From: Cyclobacteriaceae bacterium
GTDB taxonomy: Bacteria; Bacteroidota; Bacteroidia; Cytophagales; Cyclobacteriaceae
Reading direction: 5' to 3'
Length of the DNA: 64,000 bases
NCBI GenBank assembly: GCA_019638395.1
Contig: JAHBTX010000003.1
Span: 1 to 64,000, forward strand
The notes under the pieces were generated by a model. It was not told the origin of the DNA and did no database searches. It worked only from the letters and a program-made list of their open reading frames with translations. Positions 1-6,235 of the stretch are shown here, piece after piece. Position 1 is the first letter of the stretch. Every line of letters starts with the position of its first letter. The position numbers and the translations under genes were made by a program.

Positions 1-51
1 CCGTGACCAAACTACATTTTGAAACATAAACTTTAAATTAACACCAAACCC

Positions 52-81
52 CCACATTGCATAAACATTTTGTTGTAGGCT
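52..81 (-). repeat. attC-like site, right half only (site of cassette 3)
   Basis: The core TGTTGTAGGC lies at 71-80, and the arm CCACATTGCATAAACA just left of it resembles the arm of the complete sites at 1614-1748 and 2216-2350. The partner arm would lie beyond the window. The sequence GTTGTAGGC plus GGCGCT here repeats, inverted, at the other end of the same cassette (1605-1623), and the stop codon of the adjoining gene lies eight bases inside the core. Confidence 0.55.
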
Positions 82-87
82 GGGCGC

Positions 88-1035
88 TTACCTGCTCTTA
101 ATTAATCTCTCTTTAGAAATCTTTTTACTTCCTTTTTTAATGTCCATATTCTCGGCACAAATTATATATTCAATAATAAGGTCTGTTGGTCCTTTTTTTT
201 CCTCAAATATTCCTGTTATACAATCAACGTTAAGTGTCGATTTAGGGAAAACCACAATATCTTGACCACCTGAATAGTTCAAATCATAATGAATATTATT
301 TTTTATGCTGATTAGTCCAGTTCTTCTGTTCCCATTTATTCCTTCGATTCCATAGGGAGATTGAGAGTACGGATTACTAAGTGTCAGTCCGATATATGGA
401 AACTTTGCAATAGTATTACTTTTGTTAACTATTGAAAATAGTATTTCAAATCTTAACATTCCGTCCCCTTGCCAGTCAACAGACTCGATTTTACTTATTT
501 GCAAATCTAAGGTTGGTCTTCTAGTTCTAGAAAACATATCAACTATATCAAAATGTTCTGCACGATAGAAACTGTCTCCACTTCTTTTGTAGTAATATTT
601 GTCAGCGAAATTGGCGATATGAGGACTGTTCTCGCTTTCGGGAATTATTGTTACTATATATCCTTTATCTACTGAAGATTCAATTTTCTTGCTCCTTACA
701 CCTTTGATGATTGGGGTTACAGCTTGTCCCTCAAGTCTGTTTAGTTTATTTAAGAAAGAGTTTAGTTGAGTTATTGGAGACAATTTGTTGGCGCAATCAA
801 TTCCGTCTTTGTTTGGTGATGCATTGACACCCCAAATTATGAGGCCGCCACTTGAATTTGCAAAGCCTGATAAGCATTTGGAAAAATTTCTTTTATCAAA
901 ATCTCTAGTCTCCTCTTTTTCATGCGGATGCACTACAGTCTTGAATTCGATATGTAAATTCTCCTCTTGTCGTTCCTTGATAAGATTTTCAATTCCTTCT
1001 TTATTTATTTGATTGAAATATTCAGTCAAGTCCAT
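88..1035 (-). CDS. AlbA_2 / Schlafen-like ATP- or nucleic-acid-binding domain protein (cassette gene)
   Basis: The 315-residue protein has, at residues 25-75, the pattern of the AlbA_2 (Schlafen AlbA-like) domain: an E-x-x-x-E-F-K start ('ENLHIEFKTV'), a cysteine/alanine helix, and 'FANSSGGLIIWGV'. A second part of the fold, ending 'YYYKRSGDSFYRA' near residues 147-160, closes the domain. The remaining C-terminal half is all-beta in appearance and I do not recognise it. AlbA_2 proteins are reported as putative DNA-binding regulators and as parts of phage-defence or nuclease systems, but nothing here fixes the role. It is the second gene of a two-gene cassette, seven bases downstream of the lipoprotein gene, and its stop codon sits next to the cassette's 3' recombination site. 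Start ATG at 1035. The gene is AT-rich relative to the chromosomal genes further right, as usual for cassette cargo. Confidence 0.75.
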   Translation of the reverse strand: MDLTEYFNQINKEGIENLIKERQEENLHIEFKTVVHPHEKEETRDFDKRNFSKCLSGFANSSGGLIIWGVNASPNKDGIDCANKLSPITQLNSFLNKLNRLEGQAVTPIIKGVRSKKIESSVDKGYIVTIIPESENSPHIANFADKYYYKRSGDSFYRAEHFDIVDMFSRTRRPTLDLQISKIESVDWQGDGMLRFEILFSIVNKSNTIAKFPYIGLTLSNPYSQSPYGIEGINGNRRTGLISIKNNIHYDLNYSGGQDIVVFPKSTLNVDCITGIFEEKKGPTDLIIEYIICAENMDIKKGSKKISKERLIKSR

Positions 1036-1042
1036 TCCTAAT

Positions 1043-1591
1043 TTATTTTTTTATAAATGCTGTCTTTGTCCAATTACCTTGCTGTGGAAACATTGATAAA
1101 GCAAAGGGTAACATGTATGTTCCAGGTAGATAGATATTATTAGTTGAACCTTCACTAATGCAATCAGCTGACCAAATTGGAATCTGTGATTTAGGACTAT
1201 AAGAATTTATTATTATGTTCCTTTTATACACCGTTGCCGAATAAGCCCTTTGTTGAGGCACATACTTTCCAGATTTTGGCTCATAAACTGTAATAGTCCT
1301 AGAGCCTGTTTCTTGTCCTGATTCCATACCAAACTTAACTTCAAAAATGAAGTCAGCACTGTCTATACTAGTTTCCTTCCAGGCCTTTTTTGAAAATTCC
1401 GTTTTGATTATGTTCAACAGGTTTGCTTCCATCAGTTTGTCAACTTGCAATGAGTCTGTCCTTAATGCATACTTTGCAAAACTCATAGAATCAAGTTTTA
1501 GATTTGGATCTTTTAGCGTTGAGACTTGATAAACAATCTTTGAACAGGATGTTGCTGTGAGAACTACGATTAGTAAAGTATAATATTTCAT
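1043..1591 (-). CDS. lipoprotein, DUF4136-like (cassette gene)
   Basis: The 182-residue product begins with a short hydrophobic signal segment ending in a lipobox-like 'TATSC' (Cys16), so it is probably lipid-anchored. The body ('LDSMSFAKYALRT', 'LLNIIKTEFSKKAWKETSIDSADFIFEVKF', then beta strands) resembles DUF4136-type lipoproteins, in which a conserved 'ADFxV' strand follows a helix. The assignment is by appearance only and the function is unknown. It is the first gene of cassette 3; the ATG at 1591 follows the recombination core by about 30 bases, and the downstream AlbA_2 gene follows after seven bases, so the two are probably co-transcribed from outside the cassette. Confidence 0.65.
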   Translation of the reverse strand: MKYYTLLIVVLTATSCSKIVYQVSTLKDPNLKLDSMSFAKYALRTDSLQVDKLMEANLLNIIKTEFSKKAWKETSIDSADFIFEVKFGMESGQETGSRTITVYEPKSGKYVPQQRAYSATVYKRNIIINSYSPKSQIPIWSADCISEGSTNNIYLPGTYMLPFALSMFPQQGNWTKTAFIKK

Positions 1592-1613
1592 AACTTATTT
1601 ATTTTAGCGCCTT

Positions 1614-1748
1614 GCCTACAACGTTTGTGTTTCTGCAGTGGTGCCTTTTCGAAGCCGCGTCCTGTCCCACGAAACTAAACGTTGAACGAAGATAAAACTT
1701 TAAACCAACCCGTCACGGCACCATTGCAGAAACATTTTGTTGTGGGAC
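1614..1748 (-). repeat. attC-like recombination site (between cassettes 2 and 3)
   Basis: The 135-bp site is bounded by GCCTACAACG (1614-1623) and GTTGTGGGAC (1739-1748). Inside it, TGTTTCTGCAGTGGTGCC can pair with GGCACCATTGCAGAAACA over 18 positions with one G-T wobble, leaving a central part of roughly 70 bases. The site differs from 2216-2350 at only about ten positions, all in the centre or just beside the cores. The size and long imperfect palindrome resemble attC sites; the core GTTGTRG deviates from GTTRRRY at the fifth base. Confidence 0.8.
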
Positions 1749-1751
1749 GTT

Positions 1752-2207
1752 TTAAATTCCACCCGTCTTTGTATTGAAATATTTAAACTTGTTTTTATCA
1801 CAGTCGAACTTGAATTGAACCGTCACCCAGTTTGAAAGTCCAAGGTTAATGCCTTTCCTTTTTCCTTTGTACTCTCCGAAATAAGGTGTGATGTTTATTT
1901 CAATCAAATCGTCTTTTGTCCGCGCGGGAAATATTTTAACGTGTCTTATTTTATTACCGTTCTTTTCATAAATCTCTTTTTGATTTTCCCAGGTAATTAT
2001 TGTCACCGATCGTTGTCCCACTAGTCGGGGTAATTTGTCGGTTATTCCGTTATTGTACTCAACGTATATCTCTTTTTCGTCTGGCATGTATGTGTCCAAG
2101 TAGTCGTTGTAGGATATAAGCGCTTGATAGTAAAGACTGGTCGAGTCGACCTGTCCAAAGCAGTCAACGTTCCACGTCAGCAATAATATTAGTAGTCCGT
2201 ATTTCAT
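1752..2207 (-). CDS. small secreted protein of unknown function (cassette gene)
   Basis: The ATG at 2207 gives a 151-residue protein with a signal peptide ('MKYGLLILLLTWNVDCFGQ'), followed by a mixed, polar domain ('YYQALISYNDYLDTYMPDEK', 'GQRSVTIITWENQKEIYEKN'). A GTG at 2222 extends the frame by five residues, but it lies inside the recombination core, so the ATG is preferred. I do not recognise the family. The protein is probably periplasmic or surface exposed. It is the only gene of cassette 2 (about 1622-2224), which leaves almost no non-coding DNA apart from the recombination site. Confidence 0.65.
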   Translation of the reverse strand: MKYGLLILLLTWNVDCFGQVDSTSLYYQALISYNDYLDTYMPDEKEIYVEYNNGITDKLPRLVGQRSVTIITWENQKEIYEKNGNKIRHVKIFPARTKDDLIEINITPYFGEYKGKRKGINLGLSNWVTVQFKFDCDKNKFKYFNTKTGGI

Positions 2208-2215
2208 TTTAAAAT

Positions 2216-2350
2216 GCCCCACAACGTTTGTGTTTCTGCAGTGGTGCCTTTTCGAAGCCGCGTCCTATCCCACGAAACCAAACCTTGAACGAAGATAAAA
2301 CTTAATACCAACTCGTCACGGCACCATTGCAGAAACATGCTGTTGTGGCC
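2216..2350 (-). repeat. attC-like recombination site (between cassettes 1 and 2)
   Basis: The site is bounded by GCCCCACAACG (2216-2226) and TGTTGTGGCC (2341-2350). The inner arms TGTTTCTGCAGTGGTGCC (2231-2248) and GGCACCATTGCAGAAACA (2320-2337) pair over 18 positions with one wobble. It has the same 135-bp length as the site at 1614-1748 and about 92% identity to it. The outermost bases next to each core differ between the two sites in the way the cassette-end rule predicts. Confidence 0.8.
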
Positions 2351-2465
2351 AGTTGGGTTTCGTCCGTCATCATCAGTCACTCTCCTATGATTTTGTCGGT
2401 CGTTAAATTTGTTGTCAGCGTGTTGTCAAAGAAACCCAATTCATTTATATTTTATTGAAGTCCAA

Positions 2466-3053
2466 TTAAAACCGATAACCTAATCCGAGTCGTATAGTGT
2501 TTCGTTTTCCATCATATATATCCAAGGCGAAGTCATTAATCTGTGGCAATAAACCATGAGAATATCGAAATTCAGATATTATTCTTTTGGTTAGTTCGTA
2601 TTGCATACCCATTTCAACTGAAACACCAAAATTATTGAAATCATAGATTTCATCGTCATTGTTTAAAACAAAGTCCAATTTTGGTCCAGCGGTAAGAAAT
2701 ATCTTTTTATGAATTAGATATTTTAAACGGAGCGGAATCTCAATGAAATGGTAGTCGTCCGTGAAAGAAAAAAGAATCTCATTTTCAAATCTCCATTTTT
2801 TATTTAACTCATTTTCAATAAAGAATGATACGTATAATTCAAGTCCAATGAACCCTGTTGCTGTCCCATCTAATTCCTTTCCATTTATTACACTTCTATT
2901 TAACCCTGCCTTAAGTCCGAAAGGCGTCAACTTTTTTTCATTTTGAGCTGTCACGGTTAAGTTAATTGACATCAATAAAATGAAAGTCGAAATTATCCTC
3001 AGTAGCGGAAAATGTCTCGGGTTATGAATGCGTCTCCTGTCAATTGTTCTCAT
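2466..3053 (-). CDS. outer-membrane beta-barrel protein, PorT-like (cassette gene)
   Basis: The protein has about 195 residues from the ATG at 3053; an in-frame TTG nine bases upstream is less likely. An N-terminal charged stretch and hydrophobic segment ('LLRIISTFILLMSINLTVTAQ') form a signal peptide ending in the 'xAQ' typical of Bacteroidota. Alternating hydrophobic strands follow ('PFGLKAGLNRSVI', 'GFIGLELYVSFFIE', 'IPLRLKYLIHKKIFLTAGPK', 'NTIRLGLGYRF'), and the protein ends in aromatic Phe, as outer-membrane barrels do. It fits the outer-membrane protein beta-barrel (PorT/OMP_b-brl_2) type. It is the sole gene of cassette 1, nearest the recombinase. About 115 non-coding bases (2351-2465) lie between its stop and the recombination site; I see no gene there. 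Function unknown. Confidence 0.7.
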   Translation of the reverse strand: MRTIDRRRIHNPRHFPLLRIISTFILLMSINLTVTAQNEKKLTPFGLKAGLNRSVINGKELDGTATGFIGLELYVSFFIENELNKKWRFENEILFSFTDDYHFIEIPLRLKYLIHKKIFLTAGPKLDFVLNNDDEIYDFNNFGVSVEMGMQYELTKRIISEFRYSHGLLPQINDFALDIYDGKRNTIRLGLGYRF

Positions 3054-3097
3054 TTTTATCAATTTACAACGTCACTGTCCACGGAGCCAACCCAATT

Positions 3098-3140
3098 GGC
3101 CACAACGCTTGGCTATAAGCGACAGAGTCGCTTATACGCC
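3098..3140 (-). other. attI-like junction with a hairpin over the recombinase stop codon
   Basis: The core GGCCACAACG (3098-3107) adjoins a strong hairpin: GGCTATAAGCGAC (3111-3123), loop AGA, then GTCGCTTATA-C-GCC (3127-3140). Thirteen pairs form with a single bulged C. The TAA stop of the recombinase (3132-3134) lies inside the right arm. There is no T-tract, so it is not an ordinary terminator. By position it is the platform next to which the newest cassette is found. A second ACAACG core (3066-3071) lies 36 bases away. Confidence 0.5.
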
Positions 3141-4247
3141 CTTATTGGAATCTAAGATAAGCCCTTGCGTTAAATAATCCAACGGACTTGTAAGTTTATC
3201 AAACCCCCGTTTTGTTATATGCGCGTATCGTTCTGTGGTACGGCTGCTCTCATGGCCTAGCAAGGTCTGGATGTAGCGTAAATCGGTACCTCGCTCCAAC
3301 AAATGGGTGGCAAAACTATGCCGAAGCGTGTGTGCGCTTACCCGCCTTGTTATTCCGGCTATTTTACAATACCGATGAATAAAACAGTTAACACTTCTTG
3401 ATGAATAGCGATTGCCATCAGGGCCTTCGAATAACCATACTTTGGGTTGGTATAATGCCAGGTAATGCTTCAGGTAGTCAAGAGCGAGTCGGCTTAGCAG
3501 TGTAATCCTATCTTTGCGTCCTTTGCCGCTGCGTATATAAATTATCATGCGGTATTCGTCCACATCTTTCCATGTCAGGTTAAGTAATTCACTTATACGC
3601 AAACCGGCCGAATACAACAAAAACATAATGCACCGGTGCTTTATGTTAGTGCTTGCCCACAAAAGCTTTTGCATTTCCTCTTCCGATAGCACCTCGGGCA
3701 AAATCTTGTCCTTGGCGGGTCTGTCGGTATAATAGATCGTGCGCTCGCCTTTATGCAATTGTTCCAGGTAAAATTTTATCGCATTAATTGCAGTGTTTTG
3801 GGTTGATACCGATACTTGCCGTTCTTCAACCAGGTACATCATATAAGCGTCAATCGTTTCACGGCTAATGTCTGTTATTTGTTTTGGATGGATATAGGCC
3901 ATAAACAATCGCATCTGGCTTTCATAGTTTTTAATTGTGCTTTCGCTGTAGCGAAGCCTAACCAGGCACTCGCGGTAGCCTTCAGGTAAAGGTATCTGTT
4001 CCGGGGTGGTTTTGGGCTGTACGTTGTTAAATAATTGCGGCATGCGTACCAGGTCAACTTCCGATAGCATTTGGAATAATAAATCCAGTGTGGCAGGTGC
4101 GTAAGGCACATACCAACAACCATGCGTTTTACTGTATTTTCGATTCGGGAAACTTCGTACCAACGCGTTAGCCTGCGCATTCAAATTTCGAATTGCAATA
4201 CAATATGTATCGCGATGCCATAAAGGAGAAAGTTCAATACTTTTCAT
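3132..4247 (-). CDS. tyrosine recombinase of the cassette array
   Basis: The 371-residue enzyme carries the full tyrosine recombinase set: Arg217 ('SAGLRISELL'), Lys242 ('GKGRKDR'), His306 and Arg309 ('HTLRH'), His332 ('LLGHESS') and the nucleophile Tyr341 ('TERYAH'). A SAM-like core-binding domain covers about residues 85-165. An extra N-terminal domain of about 60 residues ('ALVRSFPNRKYSKTHGCWYV') precedes it. Between the Lys and the H-x-x-R block I see no long insertion like that used by IntI integrases to bind attC, so the protein reads as a XerC/D-like member. The association with cassettes shown here, not the protein alone, suggests integron-type activity. The gene reads into the array, and its stop lies within the attI-like hairpin. 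ATG at 4247 was chosen as the first start. Confidence 0.85.
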   Translation of the reverse strand: MKSIELSPLWHRDTYCIAIRNLNAQANALVRSFPNRKYSKTHGCWYVPYAPATLDLLFQMLSEVDLVRMPQLFNNVQPKTTPEQIPLPEGYRECLVRLRYSESTIKNYESQMRLFMAYIHPKQITDISRETIDAYMMYLVEERQVSVSTQNTAINAIKFYLEQLHKGERTIYYTDRPAKDKILPEVLSEEEMQKLLWASTNIKHRCIMFLLYSAGLRISELLNLTWKDVDEYRMIIYIRSGKGRKDRITLLSRLALDYLKHYLALYQPKVWLFEGPDGNRYSSRSVNCFIHRYCKIAGITRRVSAHTLRHSFATHLLERGTDLRYIQTLLGHESSRTTERYAHITKRGFDKLTSPLDYLTQGLILDSNKGV

Positions 4248-4291
4248 GGTGCAATAATGAAAAGCAAAAAGAGTATTAGTCGTATATTAAC

Positions 4292-4321
4292 CGTTTATAA
4301 TCGTTTATAATCGGATATAAT
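4292..4321 (-). promoter_or_regulatory. three tandem 10-bp repeats upstream of the recombinase
   Basis: CGTTTATAAT occurs twice head to tail (4292-4301, 4302-4311), followed by CGGATATAAT (4312-4321). The period is one helical turn and the block lies 45-74 bases upstream of the recombinase ATG. A flanking AACCGT (4289-4294) and ACGGTT (4330-4335) form a loose inverted pair. This would suit a repeated regulator- or recombinase-binding site, but no experiment or known motif supports a specific protein. Confidence 0.4.
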
Positions 4322-4339
4322 TATCGGAGACGGTTATTT

Positions 4340-5116
4340 TTAGCCCTTATCTGCTTTGCGGATATATAACACATAAGCCAATGTAACGAAAGCAATAGAA
4401 TAACCGATCGCCAATCCATGAATGTCAGGTATCTCCTGAGTCAACCCACCCTGGCTCGTAAGCTGATCAAAAGCCGGATACAAGTATGGTAGTAGATAAG
4501 AGTATTCCCAGCTAAGCACCAAGGTACTTAGTAACCAAAGAAATATACCTGCACCCACTGGCACCAAAAAATTTTTGAACTGAATGCTTAAAAAGAATTG
4601 CAAGGCCACAATGGGCATACAACCGATAAATATTTTAAGATTATAATGCATAAGATCGCCCCACGGCACTGCTGTTTTTGGAAAAGGTACTTCACTAAAT
4701 AAAATGGGTGGTACGTAAGCCGACAAATAAACAAACAGATTAAACAACAGAAACAGTTGTGTCAACATAGTAAGTTGTACGGCAAACTTCGAAACGAAAA
4801 TAGTAGTTAAGGTCTGCGGACTGGTATGTACCTGTTTCCAGGTGTTATTTTTAAATTCTAATTGTGCAAGCAAACTGGTAGCTAACACAATGCCCAGGGG
4901 TAACAACATAAACGACATTGGTTGCCAGCATTGGTTCCAGTACATTTTCCAAAACGTTTCGGCTGCATATTGCACCGGTAACTTATCGCGGTTTTTAATA
5001 GCAATAAGTAAAGTAATTACAGGTGTAAATACTGCACCTATAAACACCAACCAAACCGATAGGCTTCCTTTTTTCTTTATCCACTCACTTTTAAAGGCAG
5101 GTATAATGGCTATCAT
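4340..5116 (-). CDS. ABC-2 type transporter permease
   Basis: The 258-residue protein has about six hydrophobic segments, including 'LVFIGAVFTPVITLLIAI', 'SFMLLPLGIVLATSLLA' and 'AIGYSIAFVTLAYVLYI', separated by short loops, and starts with 'AFKSEWIKKKGSLSVWL', a layout common in ABC-2 permeases of the lantibiotic-immunity/bacitracin-efflux class. Its gene follows the ATPase gene after 12 bases, so together they should form one exporter in the cytoplasmic membrane. The substrate cannot be inferred. The stop lies about 90 bases upstream of the recombinase start. Confidence 0.8.
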   Translation of the reverse strand: MIAIIPAFKSEWIKKKGSLSVWLVFIGAVFTPVITLLIAIKNRDKLPVQYAAETFWKMYWNQCWQPMSFMLLPLGIVLATSLLAQLEFKNNTWKQVHTSPQTLTTIFVSKFAVQLTMLTQLFLLFNLFVYLSAYVPPILFSEVPFPKTAVPWGDLMHYNLKIFIGCMPIVALQFFLSIQFKNFLVPVGAGIFLWLLSTLVLSWEYSYLLPYLYPAFDQLTSQGGLTQEIPDIHGLAIGYSIAFVTLAYVLYIRKADKG

Positions 5117-5128
5117 ATTCTGTTTCTG

Positions 5129-6037
5129 TTAAGCAGGTTGTTTAATCATTTCCATAAATACTGTTTCAAGATCGTTTTGGCGGGGAGCCATGCAATACAC
5201 GTTTATCGATTCAAGCACCAACATGCGGTTAATGCCTGCTAATTGCTCGCGCGAAAGCGCAGGTAATTCAAGATTCCCGTTTATTAGCTGTGTGGTAATT
5301 CCTTCGCGCGAAAGCAAAATGTGAGCACGATCATTATCACTTGTATCAAGCATAACGGCTGCCTGTTGCTGCAGTTTCATCAATGCCGGCAGCTGGCCCT
5401 GAAACATTAATTTCCCTTTATTAATAACCCCTACATCGGTAACTAATTTTTCAATTTCGGCCAATAAATGGCTGGATACAATAATGGTAATACCGTGCTG
5501 TTGATTCAGAGTACGCAGCAATTCGCGCATTTCTATTATACCATTCGGGTCAAGTCCATTGGTGGGTTCGTCTAACACCAATAACATAGGTTCGTGCAAA
5601 AGCGCTACGGCAATGCCGAGGCGTTGTTTCATCCCTAACGAAAACTTGCTCACCTTTTTAGAGCCGGTATGAAGGCCTACCAGTTTTAGTACCTCGTGCA
5701 GGCGTGGCGTGGAAACGCTGTAGATGGGCTGCCATACTCTCAGGTTTTCAAGAGCGCTTAAATGGCCATACAGCGAAGGTGATTCAATAAGCGAACCTGT
5801 CTTCTTTAAAATCTCAACCCTATTGGATGCAAGCGATTTTTGTAAAACAGCAACTTCACCTGCTTGTTTGCGCAATAATCCAAGTATAAGTTTTAGCGTA
5901 GTAGTTTTACCAGCACCATTCGGCCCCAAAAAACCATATATACTTTGAGCGGGCACATTCAGATTTATATTATTAACAACAATTTCACTTCCGAAACGAT
6001 GCGTGAGGTTTTGGGTTTCAACCAGAAAATTTGCCAT
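5129..6037 (-). CDS. ABC transporter ATP-binding protein
   Basis: The 302-residue ATPase has Walker A 'GPNGAGKT' (residues 38-45), an LSGGQ-type signature 'FSLGMKQRL' (about 133-141), Walker B 'LLVLDEPTNGLDPNG' and the switch histidine in 'IIVSSHLL'. The C-terminal 80 residues are a small extra domain, as in BcrA/CcmA-like exporters. It energises export through the adjacent permease. The ATG at 6037 is the natural start ('MANFLVETQNLTHRFG'). Confidence 0.9.
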   Translation of the reverse strand: MANFLVETQNLTHRFGSEIVVNNINLNVPAQSIYGFLGPNGAGKTTTLKLILGLLRKQAGEVAVLQKSLASNRVEILKKTGSLIESPSLYGHLSALENLRVWQPIYSVSTPRLHEVLKLVGLHTGSKKVSKFSLGMKQRLGIAVALLHEPMLLVLDEPTNGLDPNGIIEMRELLRTLNQQHGITIIVSSHLLAEIEKLVTDVGVINKGKLMFQGQLPALMKLQQQAAVMLDTSDNDRAHILLSREGITTQLINGNLELPALSREQLAGINRMLVLESINVYCMAPRQNDLETVFMEMIKQPA

Positions 6038-6180
6038 GCAGGTTTTGTTTGAGGCATGACGTTAAGCAACAGCAGATGTTACACACAATGTTAAAATACC
6101 TTATACACAACCGATTATTGGTTTGGAATTTAAATTGAGCCACAAACAAGCGCAACATGAATATGGGTGTACCCTCAAAC

Positions 6181-6211
6181 AAAAAAAACGGGGCCCGTAC
6201 AACAGACCCCG
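6181..6211 (-). terminator. rho-independent terminator of recQ
   Basis: Read on the minus strand, CGGGGTC (6211-6205) pairs with GGCCCCG (6195-6189) with one G-T pair, and eight T residues follow (6188-6181). It lies 25 bases beyond the recQ stop. Confidence 0.85.
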
Positions 6212-6235
6212 CAGAGATAAATTCTATTTCTAAAA

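Larger units (their letters stand above)
1..4321 (-). mobile_element. integron-like cassette array with its recombinase
   Basis: The element reads on the minus strand: control region (about 4321-4248), tyrosine recombinase (4247-3132), an attI-like junction (about 3140-3098), then cassettes 1 (about 3105-2225), 2 (2224-1622) and 3 (1621 to beyond the window edge). All cargo genes lie on the minus strand. Cassettes 1/2 and 2/3 are separated by 135-bp near-identical foldable sites, and a third such site starts at the window edge. Each cassette's 5' end is an inverted copy of the left end of its own 3' site. This is what a formerly circular cassette cut at its recombination core would leave. Classical integrons have the core GTTRRRY and usually a divergent intI; here the core is GTTGTRG and the enzyme gene is codirectional. 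Cassette boundaries are inferred by placing the crossover after the G of GTT. The array continues to the left of the window. Confidence 0.75.

Noticed and set aside
1614-2350. CRISPR array
   Set aside because: Only two to three long repeats are present, with protein-coding genes between them and no short regular spacers or cas genes.
1614-2350. MITE or insertion-sequence ends
   Set aside because: The palindromes have no target-site duplications. The flanking bases pair within cassettes, which transposition would not produce, and no transposase is present.
3132-4247. Chromosomal XerC or XerD, or a phage integrase
   Set aside because: XerC/D genes are shorter and lack the extra N-terminal domain. 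No phage genes or tRNA attachment site lie nearby, and the cassette structure explains the context better.
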